DNA of 64,000 nt, taken from the NCBI RefSeq assembly GCF_001592365.1, contig NZ_BCWU01000002.1, positions 1 through 64,000 of the forward strand, written 5' to 3'. The stretch is from Gordonia hydrophobica NBRC 16057. GTDB lineage: Bacteria; Actinomycetota; Actinomycetes; Mycobacteriales; Mycobacteriaceae. The translations under genes were made by a program, and so were the position numbers. Shown in pieces: positions 8,481-19,560 of the stretch (position 1 is its first letter; the number at the start of each line of letters is the position of its first letter). The notes below the pieces were generated by a model that was not told the origin of the DNA, did no database searches, and saw nothing but the letters and a program-made list of their open reading frames with translations.

Positions 8481-11400
8481 CGTCGTCCTCGAGATCCCCC
8501 TCCACGTCCAGGTACACCTGCTGCATCTGGGCGAGGGTGTCCGGATCCGGCGACTCCCACAGTCCGCGCGACGACGCCTCGTGCAGCCGTTCGACGATCC
8601 CGCGCAGCGCCCACGGATTCGACTTCTTCAGGAACGCCTGGTTGGTCTCGTCGAGCACGTACTCGCGGGCCAGCGACTCGTACATCCAGTCGTGGACCAC
8701 GCCCGCGGTCGCGTCGAATCCGAAGAGGTAGTCGACGGTCGCGGCGAGTTCGAAGGCGCCCTTGTAGCCGTGGCGCTGCATCGCGGTGATCCAGCGTGGG
8801 TTCACCACGCGGGCGCGGAAGACGCGGTTGGTCTCCTCCTGCAGCGTCCGCGTGCGGACGGCGTCGGGCGAGGTGGAGTCGCCGACGTACGCCTTCGGAT
8901 TGCTGCCGGTCAGCGCGCGCACCGTGGCGATCATGCCGCCGTGGTACTGGAAGTAGTCGTCGCTGTCGGCGATGTCGTGCTCACGGGTGTCGATGTTCTT
9001 GGCGGCCACCCGGATGCGCCGGTAATTGGCGCGCATGTCGTCGGTCGCGGGCACCCCGTCGAGGTCGCGGCCGTAGGCGAAGCCGCCCCACGCCGTGTAG
9101 ACCTCGGCGAGGTCGTTGTCGTCGCGCCAGGATCCCGCCTCGACCGCCTGCAGGATGCCTGCGCCGTACGAGCCCGGTTTGGAACCGAAGATGCGGGTGG
9201 TGGCGCGCCGCTGGTCGCCGTGCTCGGCGAGGTCCGCGAGCGCGTGCTTGCGGACGAAGTTCTGCTCCACCGGCTCGTCGAGGTCGGCGACCATGCGGAC
9301 GGCGTCGTCGAGCATGGCGACCACGTGCGGGAACGCGTCGCGGAAGAAGCCGGAGATCCGCACCGTGACATCGATGCGCGGGCGGCCCAGTTCGTCGAGC
9401 GATACCACGACCAGGTCGCGAATGCGGCGCGACGCCTCGTCCCACTCCGGTCGGACACCCAGCAGCGCAAGCACTTCGGCGATGTCGTCGCCCGCGGTGC
9501 GCATGGCCGACGTGCCCCACACCGAGAGGCCCACCGAGTCCGGGTATTCGCCCTCATCGTCCAGGTAACGCTTGATCAGCGAGTCGGCCATCGACTGACC
9601 GGTCTCCCATGCCAGGCGCGACGGAACGGCCCGCGGATCGACGGTGTAGAAGTTGCGGCCGGTCGGCAGCACGTTCACCAGTCCGCGCAGCGGCGATCCC
9701 GACGGGCCCGCGGGTATGAATCCGCCGTCCAGTGCATGGAGCAGCGCGCCGAGCTCGTCGGTGGTGCCCGCCAGGCGCGGCACCACCTGGGTGGCCGCGA
9801 ACTCGAGTACCGCCTGCACCTGCGGATCGTCGTGCAGGCGGGTGGCGTCGTCGACGTTCCAGCCGCCGGCCTCCATCGCCTCGATCAGCGTGCGTGCCTG
9901 CGCCTCCAGTCGGTCGATCTCCGGCAGCGGCAGATCGGCGACGTCGCCGCCCGCGAGCGCGGTCCGCAGCCCGGGGACCGCGCCGCGCTGTCCGCCCCAG
10001 ATCTGGGAGGCGCGCAGGATCGCGAGCACCAGGTTCACCCGCGCCTCGCCGTCGGGCGCCTGTCCCAGAATGTGCAGGCCGTCGCGGATCTGCGCGTCCT
10101 TGATCTCGCACAGCCAGCCGTCGACGTGCAGCAGGAAGTCGTCGAAGGCGGCGTCGTCGGGGCGCTCGTCGAGCCCCAGGTCGCGGTGCATCTCGGCGGC
10201 GTGCATCAGCTGCCAGATCTCGCCGCGGATCGCGGCGAGCTTGCCCGGGTCCATCGCGTTGATGCGGTCGTACTCCTCGAGGAGCCCCTCGAGGCGGGCG
10301 ATGTCGCCGTACGATTCGGCCCGCGCCATCGGCGGCACCAGGTGGTCGACGATCGTCGCGTGCGCACGCCGCTTCGCCTGCGCGCCCTCCCCCGGATCGT
10401 TGACCAGGAACGGGTAGATCAGCGGCAGATCGGCGATCGCGGCGTCGGTCCCACACGCCGACGAGAGCGCGGCGTTCTTGCCGGGCAGCCATTCCATCGA
10501 CCCGTGTTTGCCCAGGTGCACCACGGCGTGCGCGCCGAAACCGTGCGCCACCCAGCGGTAGGCGGCGAGGTAGTGATGGCTCGGGGTGAGGTCCGGGTCG
10601 TGGTAGATCGCCACCGGGTTCTCCCCGAATCCGCGCGGCGGCTGGATCATCACCACCACGTTGCCCGCGCGCAGGGTCGCCAGGACGATCTCGCCCGCGT
10701 CGTTGACGAACAGCGAACCGGGCGACGGCCCCCACGCCGCGACCATGTCCTCGCGCAACTGCTGCGGCAGATCCGCGGTCCACGCGTCGTAGTCGTCCTT
10801 GCCGACCCGGACGTGCGCGTCGGTCAGCTGGGCATTCGTCAGCCACTCCTCGTCCTGGCCGCCCGCCGCGATCAGCGCGTGGATCAGGGCGTCGCCCGCC
10901 GCGGTGTCGTCGCCCGAGGCGGACGCCTCGTCGAGGATCCGCACCACATCATTGTCGACGCCGAGGTCGTAGCCCTGCGCGCGCATCTCGCGCAGCACCC
11001 GCACCGCACTGACCGGGGTGTCGAGGCCGACGGCGTTGCCGATCCGCGCGTGCTTGGTGGGGTAGGCACTGAGCATGACGGCGATCCGCTTGTCGGCGTT
11101 CGCGGTGCGCCGCAGACGGGCGTGGTTCACCGCGATCCCCGCCACGCGCGCGGCGCGTTCGGGGTCGGCGACGTAGTGCGGCAGCCCGTCCTCGTCGATC
11201 TCCTTGAACGAGAACGGGACCGTGATGATGCGGCCGTCGAACTCCGGGATCGCGATCTGGCTGGCGTAGTCCATCGGTGTCACGCCGTCGTCGGACGCCT
11301 CCCAATCGGCGCGGCTGCTGGTCAGGCACAGACCCTGCAGCACCGGGATGTCGAGGGCCGCCATGCGCGCAACGTCCCACGCTTCGTCGTCCTGCCCCGC

Positions 11401-12075
11401 ACTCGCTGCGGCGGGAGTGCTTCCGCCTGCGGCGAGGACGGTGACGACGACGGCGTCGAGCCCGCCGAGTTCGGCGTAGAGGTCGTCGGACGCGGTGCGC
11501 AGCGATCCGGCGAAGATCGGGACGGCGGACCCGCCGCGGGTCTCGATCGCATCGCACAGACCGTGGACGAAGTCGGTGTTCCCGCTGGCGTGGTGCGCAC
11601 GGTAGTAGAGGACGCCGACGCGGGGGCCGTCGTTGCTGCCGACGGCGGGACGGTCGAGGTGTCCCCAGGCGGGGATCACGGCGGGCGGTTCGAAACCGTC
11701 ACCGGTCAGCAGCACCGTGTCGCTGAGGAAGGCGTGCAGTTGCCGCAGATTGGCGGGTCCGCCCTCGGCCAGGTAGCGGTGCGCGTCGGCGGCCACGCCG
11801 GACGGAACGGTCGACGCCGCCATCAGTTCGGCGTTGGGCGTCTGCTCGCCGCCGAGGACGACGACGGGCTTGCCCGCGGCGCGGATCGCGTCGAGTTCCT
11901 CGGCGTACTCCTGGACAGAGCCGAGCAGGCGGACGACGGTCAGGTCGGCCTCGGCCGCATACTCCCCGAGTTGCGCGACGGTGGCGCGCGACGGGTTGGC
12001 CCATCGATAGTCGGCGCCGCTGGCGCGCGCAGAGATCAGGTCGGTGTCCGACGTCGACAACAGGGCAACGCGCAT
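8473..12075 (-). CDS. cobN: Cobaltochelatase subunit CobN
   Basis: This 1200-aa large subunit of the ATP-dependent aerobic cobaltochelatase binds hydrogenobyrinate a,c-diamide and inserts cobalt with the CobS/CobT (or ChlI/ChlD-like) AAA+ partners, which are not in this window. Conserved family stretches include MEWLPGKNAALS, GRNFYTVDPRAVPSRLAWE and SVWGTSAMRTAGDDIAEVL. Full length, no frameshift. It is the first gene behind the riboswitch; its ATG is about 40 nt from the B12 box, so the switch probably acts on translation initiation or early transcription. Confidence 0.95.
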   Translation of the reverse strand: MRVALLSTSDTDLISARASGADYRWANPSRATVAQLGEYAAEADLTVVRLLGSVQEYAEELDAIRAAGKPVVVLGGEQTPNAELMAASTVPSGVAADAHRYLAEGGPANLRQLHAFLSDTVLLTGDGFEPPAVIPAWGHLDRPAVGSNDGPRVGVLYYRAHHASGNTDFVHGLCDAIETRGGSAVPIFAGSLRTASDDLYAELGGLDAVVVTVLAAGGSTPAAASAGQDDEAWDVARMAALDIPVLQGLCLTSSRADWEASDDGVTPMDYASQIAIPEFDGRIITVPFSFKEIDEDGLPHYVADPERAARVAGIAVNHARLRRTANADKRIAVMLSAYPTKHARIGNAVGLDTPVSAVRVLREMRAQGYDLGVDNDVVRILDEASASGDDTAAGDALIHALIAAGGQDEEWLTNAQLTDAHVRVGKDDYDAWTADLPQQLREDMVAAWGPSPGSLFVNDAGEIVLATLRAGNVVVMIQPPRGFGENPVAIYHDPDLTPSHHYLAAYRWVAHGFGAHAVVHLGKHGSMEWLPGKNAALSSACGTDAAIADLPLIYPFLVNDPGEGAQAKRRAHATIVDHLVPPMARAESYGDIARLEGLLEEYDRINAMDPGKLAAIRGEIWQLMHAAEMHRDLGLDERPDDAAFDDFLLHVDGWLCEIKDAQIRDGLHILGQAPDGEARVNLVLAILRASQIWGGQRGAVPGLRTALAGGDVADLPLPEIDRLEAQARTLIEAMEAGGWNVDDATRLHDDPQVQAVLEFAATQVVPRLAGTTDELGALLHALDGGFIPAGPSGSPLRGLVNVLPTGRNFYTVDPRAVPSRLAWETGQSMADSLIKRYLDDEGEYPDSVGLSVWGTSAMRTAGDDIAEVLALLGVRPEWDEASRRIRDLVVVSLDELGRPRIDVTVRISGFFRDAFPHVVAMLDDAVRMVADLDEPVEQNFVRKHALADLAEHGDQRRATTRIFGSKPGSYGAGILQAVEAGSWRDDNDLAEVYTAWGGFAYGRDLDGVPATDDMRANYRRIRVAAKNIDTREHDIADSDDYFQYHGGMIATVRALTGSNPKAYVGDSTSPDAVRTRTLQEETNRVFRARVVNPRWITAMQRHGYKGAFELAATVDYLFGFDATAGVVHDWMYESLAREYVLDETNQAFLKKSNPWALRGIVERLHEASSRGLWESPDPDTLAQMQQVYLDVEGDLEDDDE

Positions 12076-12099
12076 GGTGAGTTCTCCAAAACCCTCGTG

Positions 12100-12297
12100 G
12101 AACCATTACGCCGCGGCCGGTCTCCTGGCTTCCGCGTCATCGGCGGGCGGTCGGCCTTCCCGGACTCGCGTCCAGTGGCCCGCACGCACCGAGGTGCGTA
12201 CGCGAGGACCGCCGTTTCTCTGCGGCTACAGTGGCGAGGGCCGCGCCGGCATCGGACCGGCTTCCCGTACACCACGGCTGGGTCAAGGGTACTAAAC
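12100..12297 (-). promoter_or_regulatory. Cobalamin riboswitch
   Basis: On the minus strand, the conserved B12 box AAGCCAGGAGACCGGCC is at 12,131-12,115. The upstream core GCCACTG lies at 12,235-12,229, with GC-rich stems between them and on the 5-prime side. This is the standard layout of the adenosylcobalamin riboswitch. It lies directly ahead of cobN and should lower expression of cobN-F-Q-K when cobalamin is plentiful. Outer boundaries are approximate. Confidence 0.93.
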
Positions 12298-12327
12298 GCG
12301 GCTACCGAACACGGAGGCCGCTGGTGC

Positions 12328-12358
12328 GGCCCGATCACTTCCTGCCGTTGATCGGGCC
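12328..12358 (-). terminator. Hairpin after purT
   Basis: GGCCCGATCA at 12,328-12,337 pairs perfectly with TGATCGGGCC at 12,349-12,358 across an 11-nt loop. It lies 41 bp beyond the purT stop and upstream of the riboswitch, so it plausibly ends purT transcription and isolates the cob leader. There is no clear U-tract. Confidence 0.5.
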
Positions 12359-12398
12359 CCGCTGCGGGACCTGAGCAACGGTGGAGAGCTGACAGTGG

Positions 12399-13925
12399 TC
12401 ACCCGCGGGGCGGCGGTGGGGGCGCGAAGCCCGGGCGCGGAGGCGGCGGGCCTGCGGGACGCTGTCCACTCGGGCCGACGGGGCCGCGCGGGCCAGGCCG
12501 AGCCATCGGTCCCGGACGCATCGGCGGACCGGGCGGCATCGGCGGGCGCGGCATCGGCGGCGCGTCACGTCGAACACCCTGTTCCGGATGGCGAGCGATC
12601 TGCGGGCTCGCCTCGATCGTCGTGGTCGGCGCGTCGCCTGCGTCCGAAGCCTCCGGATCCGGCACCGGCTTGATCTCGGTGGGCCCGCCGCCGTCGGCGT
12701 GATCGGCACGCAGCGGCTTCACCAACCCGGCGGCGTGCGTCGCCTTTCTGCGGGCCTCCTCGATCGTCGCAGCGCTCGCCACGGCGACGCCGACGCGTCG
12801 TCGCGCGAAACTCTCCGGCTTGCCGAACAAGCGCAGATCCACATCGGGGTCGGCGAGTGCGTCGGCGACGCCCGCGAAGGCGATGCCCTTGTCCTCGTGC
12901 TGGCCGTAGACCACGGCCGAGGCCCCGGGCCCGCGGGTGGCGGTCGAGACCGGCAGACCGAGGACCGCACGCGCATGGAGCTCGAACTCCGACAGCCGCT
13001 GGGAGGCGAGGGTCACCAGCCCGGTGTCGTGCGGGCGCGGGCTGACCTCAGAGAAGTAGACCTCGTCGCCCTTGACGAACAGTTCGACGCCGAACACTCC
13101 GCGGCCGCCGAGCTCGCCGTCGCCCATCGCGTTCACGATGCGCGCGGCGATGGAGCGGGAGATATCGTAGGCGGGCAGGCTCATCGGCTGCGGCTGCCAG
13201 CTCTCCACGTAATCGCCGTCCACCTGGCGATGCCCGATCGGGTCGCAGAAGTAGGTGGCGAGCGCACCCGTCGCCGGATCCACCGCACGGACGGTGAGCA
13301 GGGTGATCTCGTAGTCGAACTCCACGAATCCCTCGACGATCACCCGCTCGTTGTCCACCCGGGCGCCGGTGCGCGCGTACTCCCACGCGGGGTCCACGTC
13401 GTCCGGTCCGTGCAGCACCGACTGGCCCTTGCCGGACGACGACATCACCGGCTTCACCACGCACGGGAAGCCGATGCTGCCCACGGCGGTCCGCATCTCG
13501 TCGAGGGAGCTGGCGAACAGGTACGGCGACGTCGGGATCCCGAGCTCCTCGTCGGCGAGCCGACGGATCCGTTCCCGGTTCAGCGTCGCCGACACCGCCT
13601 TCGCGCTCGGAATCACCTCGGCGATCCCCTCCGCTTCCACCTCTTCGAGAGCGTCGGTCGCGATGGCTTCGATCTCCGGCAACACGTAATGCGGACGGTG
13701 CTTGTCGATCACCGAACGCACCTGCGCGGCATCGGTCATGTCGATGACTTCGGCGTGATGCGCCACCTGATGGGCGGGCGCGTCGGCGTACCGGTCGACG
13801 GCGATCACCTCCACACCGAGGCGCTGCAACGCAATCGTGACTTCCTTGCCGAGTTCGCCGGAGCCGAGGAGCAACACCTTCACCGCGGTCGGACTCAGTG
13901 GAGTCCCGATCACCTTTGCCACCAT
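12399..13925 (-). CDS. purT: Formate-dependent GAR transformylase with proline-rich tail
   Basis: This 508-aa ATP-grasp enzyme makes formyl-GAR from GAR, formate and ATP in purine synthesis. The N-terminus ([19 protein letters not shown]), the ATP-grasp core ([17 protein letters not shown]) and the [15 protein letters not shown] motif are all present by residue 310. Normal PurT ends near residue 395-400. Here about 90 extra residues follow, becoming almost entirely Pro, Gly, Arg and Met in the last 55. The start at 13,925 ([12 protein letters not shown]) fits the family; an upstream extension is unsupported. Confidence 0.92.
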   Translation of the reverse strand: MVAKVIGTPLSPTAVKVLLLGSGELGKEVTIALQRLGVEVIAVDRYADAPAHQVAHHAEVIDMTDAAQVRSVIDKHRPHYVLPEIEAIATDALEEVEAEGIAEVIPSAKAVSATLNRERIRRLADEELGIPTSPYLFASSLDEMRTAVGSIGFPCVVKPVMSSSGKGQSVLHGPDDVDPAWEYARTGARVDNERVIVEGFVEFDYEITLLTVRAVDPATGALATYFCDPIGHRQVDGDYVESWQPQPMSLPAYDISRSIAARIVNAMGDGELGGRGVFGVELFVKGDEVYFSEVSPRPHDTGLVTLASQRLSEFELHARAVLGLPVSTATRGPGASAVVYGQHEDKGIAFAGVADALADPDVDLRLFGKPESFARRRVGVAVASAATIEEARRKATHAAGLVKPLRADHADGGGPTEIKPVPDPEASDAGDAPTTTIEASPQIARHPEQGVRRDAPPMPRPPMPPGPPMRPGPMARPGPRGPVGPSGQRPAGPPPPRPGFAPPPPPRG

Positions 13926-13984
13926 GCCGAACAGTCTACGGACACCGCCGGGCATCGCACCGGCGCTCCGCCGCACGCGCTATC

Positions 13985-14155
13985 GACGCCGGCCTTCGAG
14001 ACGGCATCCATGGTTGGTCGAGCGCGGCCTTCGAACCAGCGGAACTTACGACAGTCTCGATACACCGCCGACTCGCTCCGCTCGCAGGCGGCACTCGACC
14101 AACGTAGGAGGCGACCGCCGGCACTCCGCCAACGTGGGACGCTCGCAGGCGGCTC
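13985..14155. repeat. Dispersed intergenic repeat, diverged copy
   Basis: This stretch contains GTCTCGATACACC, ACTCGCTCCGCTCGCAGGCG and GGCACTCGACCAACGT in the same order as the 1-395 array. A TTGGTCGAGCGCGGCCTTCG arm lies in inverted orientation at about 14,011-14,030. It fills the gap between the purT start and the adenylate cyclase stop. It is a second member of the family seen at the left edge of the window. Confidence 0.7.
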
Positions 14156-15725
14156 ACTGATCGCTCTCGGGCGACGAGTCGCCGATCGGGGTGAAGATCT
14201 GGGTGCTCTCGGTGCGGCCGCGCAGCACCGTGGCGCTGCGGACCTGCCAGCGCGCCGCCTCCCCTTCGTCCGCGGCCGCCACTACCCGCTCCGATGCGAA
14301 CGGTTTGCGCGGCTCCTCCTTCGCGACCTCCGACAACCGCGCACTCTCGTTCACCGGATCGCCGATCACCGTGAACTCGAACCGCTGAATGGCGCCGACG
14401 TTGCCCGCGACCACGGTGCCGTAGCTGACACCGATCCCGGCCTTCAGCTCCGGGACCTCGACGGTCAGCCGGTCGGCGATCTCCCGCGCCGCGCGCAATG
14501 CCGCGCCTGCGGAGTCGTCGAGTTCCAGCGGGGCGCCGAAGATCGCCAGGACCGCGTCGCCCTCGAACTTGTTGACCAGCCCGCGGTGGGCTTCCACGGC
14601 CTCGACGATGACCTGGAAGAACCGGTTGAGCACCTCGACGACCTCGGTCGGCGTGCGCTGGGTGGCGAGCGTCGTCGAACCGATGACGTCGACGAAGATC
14701 ACCGCGACCGTGCGCTCCGCACCCCCGAGTTCGGGATCCCGGCGCAACGCGGCCGCGGCCACGTCGCGCCCCACGTGGCGGCCGAAGATGTCGCGCATCC
14801 GCTCCTGCTCGCGTAGCCCGGACACCATGGCGTTGAAGCCGAGCTGCAGTTCGCCGAGCTCGGACGCGTCGTACACCACGAGGTCGACGTCGTCGCTGAC
14901 GTCGCCGCCGCGCACCTTCGCCATCCCGGTCTGCACGTTCTGGATGGGTCCGGTGACGTCCCACGCGAACAGGAACATCGTGAGCAGGCCGACGCCCGTC
15001 GCGACCAGGACGAGAACGGTGACCGAGATGAAGAAGCTCGTCACCGAGACCGACTGCCCGAGCGCGGCGAACAGGGTGAGAATGAAGATGCCGCTGAGCG
15101 GCACACCGGTCCCGATCAGCCAGGCGTTGACCGCCCGCGACCGGACGGTGCTCGCCCGCACCTGAAAATCGGCCTGCACGATCTTCGCGTAGACCGGCCG
15201 CAGCAGCACGTCCAGGAACAGGTTGACGATGGCGATGACCACCAGCCCGCTCATCAGCACGATGAGCACGGCTTTGACGATCAGATGGGCGTCGACGACG
15301 CCGTACCAGACGCCGATGAGCACGGCCGCTCCCACCCAGAGCAGCCCCTGCAGCGCGGTCAGGCGGCGGCGCGCCCACACCGTCCGTTTCACATCCTGAC
15401 GGGTCGGCACCCTGTCGTCGATGGACCAGCGCAGCGATCGGACCGTCATGATGGTCCCGACCAGCACGCCGATCAACAGCGCACCGACGATGTAGATCGG
15501 GATCGCGACGAAGTTGACCCAGATCAGGTCTCTTCGCAGAAACGACGGGTCGGGGATGCCGACGGTCGCTAATGCGATCGCGATGACGATGCCGATCACC
15601 TGCGCGATGACGATGGTCGACGTCATCAGCAACTGAATACGGATCCGCTGCTTCCGGCCGCCTTCGTCCACTCGCCCCAACAGCAATGAGCCGTAGTCAC
15701 GGCTCAAACCCCGACTACGGCTCAT
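14154..15725 (-). CDS. Membrane class III adenylate cyclase with HAMP domain
   Basis: This 523-aa protein has six predicted transmembrane helices (about residues 30-275), a HAMP linker (about 277-330) and a C-terminal cyclase catalytic domain (about 345-490). Catalytic features are the metal-binding FVDVIGST, the NKFEGDAVLAIFGAP segment and FTVIGDPVNESARLSEVAK. It should make cAMP from ATP in response to a membrane signal, like the Rv1318c-Rv1320c/Rv3645 group. The first 15 codons coincide with a 13-bp inverted repeat, so the true start might be an internal codon such as Met34. Confidence 0.9.
   Translation of the reverse strand: MSRSRGLSRDYGSLLLGRVDEGGRKQRIRIQLLMTSTIVIAQVIGIVIAIALATVGIPDPSFLRRDLIWVNFVAIPIYIVGALLIGVLVGTIMTVRSLRWSIDDRVPTRQDVKRTVWARRRLTALQGLLWVGAAVLIGVWYGVVDAHLIVKAVLIVLMSGLVVIAIVNLFLDVLLRPVYAKIVQADFQVRASTVRSRAVNAWLIGTGVPLSGIFILTLFAALGQSVSVTSFFISVTVLVLVATGVGLLTMFLFAWDVTGPIQNVQTGMAKVRGGDVSDDVDLVVYDASELGELQLGFNAMVSGLREQERMRDIFGRHVGRDVAAAALRRDPELGGAERTVAVIFVDVIGSTTLATQRTPTEVVEVLNRFFQVIVEAVEAHRGLVNKFEGDAVLAIFGAPLELDDSAGAALRAAREIADRLTVEVPELKAGIGVSYGTVVAGNVGAIQRFEFTVIGDPVNESARLSEVAKEEPRKPFASERVVAAADEGEAARWQVRSATVLRGRTESTQIFTPIGDSSPESDQ
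15686..15725 (-). terminator. Inverted repeat at cyclase start
   Basis: ATGAGCCGTAGTC and its exact complement GACTACGGCTCAT are separated by 14 bp. The element begins 12 bp after the purA stop and covers the annotated start of the cyclase gene. It could end purA transcription, or fold in the mRNA and hide the cyclase start. There is no U-tract. Confidence 0.5.
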
Positions 15726-15737
15726 GTGCTGCTCGGC

Positions 15738-17736
<1,999 letters not shown>

Positions 17737-17740
<4 letters not shown>

Positions 17741-18516
17741 CCACTCCGACCGCCGTCGCGCTCAAGTCGGTCCGCCCCGGACCCGTCTTCGCCGCGTTCT
17801 GCATCGCCGTCGCGGTGGGCGGCTATCTGCTCTACGACACCGGGGCCGACCGCACCGGGACCGCAATGTTCGGCGCGTTCCTCTTCGTCGTCGGCGGGTG
17901 GATGATCTCGCTGTCGCTGCACGAATTCGCCCACGCCTTCACCGCTTTCCGGTACGGCGACCGGTCGGTGGAGGTGCGCGGCTACTTGACGCTCGACCCG
18001 CGCAAGTACACGCATGCCGCGCTCTCGATCGTGCTGCCGCTGCTGATCGTCGCGATGGGCGGCATCGGCTTCCCCGGCGGCGCGGTGTATCTGAACACTG
18101 CAGCCTTCACCCGCGCGCAGCGGAGCAAGGTCTCGCTCGCCGGCCCCGCCACCAACCTCGCGCTCGGCGTGGTGCTGCTACTGGTGCTGCGCGCCGTCGA
18201 ACCGACCAGCGACAATGCGAACCTCATGGCCGCGACGGCCGCCCTCGCGTTCCTGCAACTGACCGCCACGCTGCTGAACATCCTTCCGGTGCCCGGGTTC
18301 GACGGCTACGGCGCGATCGAGCCGTATCTCTCGCACGCGACCCGCGCCGCGGCGGCCAAAATCGCGCCCTTCGGCTTCCTCGTCGTGTTCGTGCTGCTGT
18401 TCGTCCCGGCACTCAACCGCGCGTTCTTCTCGCTGATCTATGCGGTGTTCGACGCCTTCGGGGTGAACAGCGTCTTGGTCGCCTACGGCCTCGATCTGTT
18501 CGCCTTCTGGCTGTAG
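17737..18516 (+). CDS. M50-family membrane zinc protease
   Basis: This 259-aa integral membrane metalloprotease has the zinc motif HEFAH (in SLSLHEFAHAFTAFRYGD, about residue 66) and the second metal motif NILPVPGFDG near residue 190. Five to six hydrophobic helices surround them. It starts at a GTG overlapping the previous stop, so the two genes are coupled, as in Rv0358-Rv0359. Site-2-type proteases cut transmembrane segments of regulators; no substrate is evident here. Confidence 0.88.
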
Positions 18517-18586
18517 ACACGTAATTCCCGGCGCCGCTGGGCCATGGCCGATCCCTTCTCCGGACCGGCCTCGTCCAACCGCTTGA

Positions 18587-18610
18587 ATACATGCGTACTT
18601 GCGCATATAT
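18587..18610. promoter_or_regulatory. ArsR/SmtB-like metal operator
   Basis: ATACATGCG, a 6-bp spacer TACTTG, and CGCATATAT form an imperfect palindrome (8 of 9 positions symmetric) ending 7 bp before the CDF transporter start. AT-rich, hyphenated palindromes of this type bind ArsR/SmtB-family metal sensors. No such regulator gene is next to it in this window. Confidence 0.5.
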
Positions 18611-18617
18611 TGAGGTT

Positions 18618-19550
18618 ATGAGTGAAGCCACGGAGCACGGACACAGTCACGGCCCCACCGCCGCCGACCTCGCGGCGGGCGGCGGCGCCCACCGTCGTAT
18701 CTGGCCGATGGTCGTCTCGCTGGGGATCATCGCCTTCTTCTTCGTCGTCGAGTTGATCACCGGCATCCTCTTCGGGTCGCTGGCGTTGATCGCCGACGCG
18801 GGTCACATGGCGACCGACCTCGTCGCCCTCTCGATGGGACTGCTCGCGCTGCTGCTGGCCCGTCACGGGAGCCTGACCGACGACCGGAGCTTCGGCTGGT
18901 ACCGCGCCGAGGTGTTCACCGCCGTCGTCAACGCGGTCCTGCTGCTAGGCGTCGGCGCCTACGTACTGTACGAGGCCGTCGAACGGCTCGGCACCGATCC
19001 GGAGGTCCCCGGCGGACCGATGATCGTCGTCGCACTCCTGGGCCTGGCCGCCAACGTCGTCGTCATGTATCTGCTGCGCGCGGACGTCGGAAAGTCCCTC
19101 GCCGTGCGCGGCGCCTACCTCGAAGTCCTGGCCGACGCGGTCGGCAGCGTGGGCGTCCTCGTCGCGGGCGTCGTCGCGATGACGACCGGGTGGGGATATG
19201 CGGACCTGATCGTCGCCGTCCTCATCGCGCTCTGGGTGGTGCCGCGTGCGGTGAAGCTCGCCGTCGACGCCCTGAAGATCCTCAATCAGCAGGCACCGAA
19301 GTCGCTGGACCTGGCCGCGCTGCGGATCGAACTGGAAGAGCTCCCGGAGGTACAGGACGTGCACGACCTCCACGTGTGGTCAGTGACCAGCGGTATGGAC
19401 GTCGCGACTGTCCACCTCAGCAGCACCGGCGACCACTGCGCCGCACTCACCGCCGCCCAGCGGGTGTTCGCAGGACACGGGCTGGCCCACGCGACGGTGC
19501 AGGTGGAGCGGCCGGGCGCCGACGGTCAGTGCGAGAGCCTCACGTGGTGA
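18618..19550 (+). CDS. Cation diffusion facilitator (zinc/cobalt-type exporter)
   Basis: This 310-aa protein exports divalent metal ions by proton exchange. It begins with a His-rich segment (HGHSHG). Six transmembrane helices follow, with the metal-site motif DAGHMATD in helix 2 and LADAVGSVG in helix 5. The C-terminal cytoplasmic domain contains HDLHVWSVTSGMDVATVH. The ATG at 18,618 has GAGG 3-6 bp upstream; an earlier in-frame ATG at 18,591 would put coding sequence through the operator. This gene has no counterpart between Rv0359 and Rv0360c, so it is an insertion into a conserved block. Confidence 0.9.
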   Translation: MSEATEHGHSHGPTAADLAAGGGAHRRIWPMVVSLGIIAFFFVVELITGILFGSLALIADAGHMATDLVALSMGLLALLLARHGSLTDDRSFGWYRAEVFTAVVNAVLLLGVGAYVLYEAVERLGTDPEVPGGPMIVVALLGLAANVVVMYLLRADVGKSLAVRGAYLEVLADAVGSVGVLVAGVVAMTTGWGYADLIVAVLIALWVVPRAVKLAVDALKILNQQAPKSLDLAALRIELEELPEVQDVHDLHVWSVTSGMDVATVHLSSTGDHCAALTAAQRVFAGHGLAHATVQVERPGADGQCESLTW

Positions 19551-19560
19551 TCGGGCGGGC

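Noticed and set aside
8161..12351. 1396-aa open frame on the plus strand opposite cobN
   Set aside because: It is a GC-skew shadow of cobN and cobF; it is Arg/Val/Gly-rich without domains and runs through the riboswitch.
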